This document shows, one piece after another, positions 63,115 to 64,000 of a stretch of 64,000 nt of DNA. The stretch is from assembly GCA_945890865.1 (NCBI GenBank), contig CAMDDB010000005.1:1-64000 (forward strand), given 5' to 3'. The position numbers were made by a program, and so were the translations under genes. Source of the stretch: Flavobacterium psychrophilum. Its GTDB lineage: Bacteria > Bacteroidota > Bacteroidia > Flavobacteriales > Flavobacteriaceae. Position 1 is the stretch's first letter; the number at the start of each line of letters is the position of its first letter. Below the pieces are notes generated by a model, which made no database searches, was not told where the DNA came from, and was given only the letters and a program-made list of their open reading frames with translations.

Positions 63115-64000
63115 TTAATGTATTCCTTTTTCTTGCATTACTTTATTCAATTGTTTCAACAAAACAAACATCAATAGTGTAGCGAATAATAGCAACCCGA
63201 AGTTAATCCAAAAGAAGTCTTGTTTGTTATCGTAGGTGTCCCATAGACTGGCCAACACCCCGCTTAATTTATTGCCAATAGAGGTCGCCAAAAACCAGCC
63301 TCCCATCATTAAAGACGTAATGTTTGTGGGACTCAATTTGGAAACGACCGATAAGCCCATCGGGCTCAAGAATAACTCACCAATTGTGATGACGCCGTAG
63401 TTAGCTACTAACCACCATACACTTACTTTTTCGCTTCCATTGGCTCCCATATTCACGGCAGCAACCATCACTAAAACAGATAAAGCCGAAATGAGCAATC
63501 CGAAGGCAATTTTTGTAGGGGTTGAGGGTTCTTTTTTTCTACCGCGAAAAAAGGTAAAGAATGCCACTACTAAAGGCGTTAAAATAATCACCCAACCTGG
63601 ATTGATTGACTGACTTAAATTGGTGGCCCAAAGGGAAACGCTTGCACCTTCTTGGGGAAGTTTATCTTTTGCGACATTTCTAAAATATACCGGGTAATCC
63701 ACGGTTTTTTGAACTTCGCCGTTTACTTTTTGAATGCGAAAACTGGCGTCGTATATTTCAACCGTGTCTTTTTTATATTCGACTTCTTTGGCTAATTTTA
63801 ATCCGTTGAAAACGCTTTGAGTTGTCCCAGTAATTTCTCTATCCGTATAGCGATCTGCCCAAGTATTGAGTGCCGAACCGTTTAATTTAAATACGGCCCA
63901 AAATAAAATAACTACAGCAAAAATGGTTAACAACGCACCAATAGGTCTTTTGTCTTCAACTTTTGCTTTGAAATATAAACTGGCGTAAAAGAAGATCACG
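63115..64000 (-). CDS. POT family peptide transporter, 5' end beyond window
   Basis: 294 codons to the window edge, the C-terminal part of a second POT transporter. IGELFLSPMGLSVVSKLSP matches the same region of the neighbour, and a hydrophilic insert of about 100 residues (FKLNGSALNTWADRYTDREIT to LSQSINPG) lies between helices, as in the flavobacterial long POT type. The frame has no stop up to 64000, and the N-terminal ExxER motif is off-window. Paired with the 500-aa transporter downstream, likely an old tandem duplication. Confidence 0.93.
   Translation of the reverse strand, partial: VIFFYASLYFKAKVEDKRPIGALLTIFAVVILFWAVFKLNGSALNTWADRYTDREITGTTQSVFNGLKLAKEVEYKKDTVEIYDASFRIQKVNGEVQKTVDYPVYFRNVAKDKLPQEGASVSLWATNLSQSINPGWVIILTPLVVAFFTFFRGRKKEPSTPTKIAFGLLISALSVLVMVAAVNMGANGSEKVSVWWLVANYGVITIGELFLSPMGLSVVSKLSPTNITSLMMGGWFLATSIGNKLSGVLASLWDTYDNKQDFFWINFGLLLFATLLMFVLLKQLNKVMQEKGIH

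Overview
The window reads as ordinary chromosome of a member of the Bacteroidetes, class Flavobacteriia, most likely Flavobacterium or a close relative. It is AT-rich. Genes lack clear Shine-Dalgarno sequences. Many intergenic gaps carry the Bacteroidetes -7 element TAnnTTTG, several with a TTG or TTTG about 19-22 bp upstream. Type IX secretion (T9SS) cargo and a gliding gene (gldD) are present. I see no phage, insertion sequence, integrase, CRISPR array or rRNA. One tRNA is present, tRNA-Leu(TAG). Coding density is very high and no gene-free stretch exceeds 300 bases.

Layout. 1-6227 (+) is a surface module: the tail of a T9SS type B protein, a small secreted protein, a 915-aa T9SS type B repeat protein, a PorP/SprF-family protein and a PorE-like TPR/PD40/OmpA lattice protein. 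6276-18033 (-) holds queD, an enoyl-CoA hydratase-like gene and a 1732-aa T9SS protein with six near-identical 97-aa repeats (these three lie close together or overlap), then a 1134-aa outer-membrane protein, aspartate kinase and a SAT1-like acetyltransferase. 18146-22385 has fbp, a TerB-like gene, a HupE/UreJ gene, dCMP deaminase, a small membrane protein, a MarC-family gene and a DUF3109 gene.

22653-27888 is a nucleotide block with nrdB, nrdA, a 74-codon orphan and dgt; with the nearby dCMP deaminase it covers much of dNTP supply. 27975-31331 is a lipobox-bearing T9SS type A propeller protein. 31380-36980 has a DUF3078 gene overlapped by dxs, divergent tadA, the RNase E/G gene with a duplicated 3' end, a 30-codon very basic gene and HU. 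37111-40609 has mutY, ssb, gldD (without gldE), a metal-binding lipoprotein and a DMT transporter. 40658-44047 is a pair of M16 peptidases. 44234-45140 has rplU, rpmA and tRNA-Leu. 45200-47328 pairs a T9SS type A protein with a 68-aa PID-CTERM-like mini-protein.

47576-64000 has purH, the complete mreBCD-mrdA-rodA elongasome operon, a Prc-type protease, surE-lpxB-comEC, a periplasmic thioredoxin-like protein and two tandem POT peptide transporters, the second cut by the window edge.

Most of the window is core genome. The signals I rate highest are the duplicated RNase 3' end and terminator with a compensatory stem change, the perfect dyad at the predicted nrdB start site, the PID-CTERM-like mini-protein, the missing gldE, the lipobox-plus-T9SS protein, and the 42-bp dxs/tadA divergent region. 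No clearly new defence or mobile system was found. Start codons were re-chosen where the longest frame began at TTG or GTG inside a promoter or beside a better ATG; this is stated per gene.
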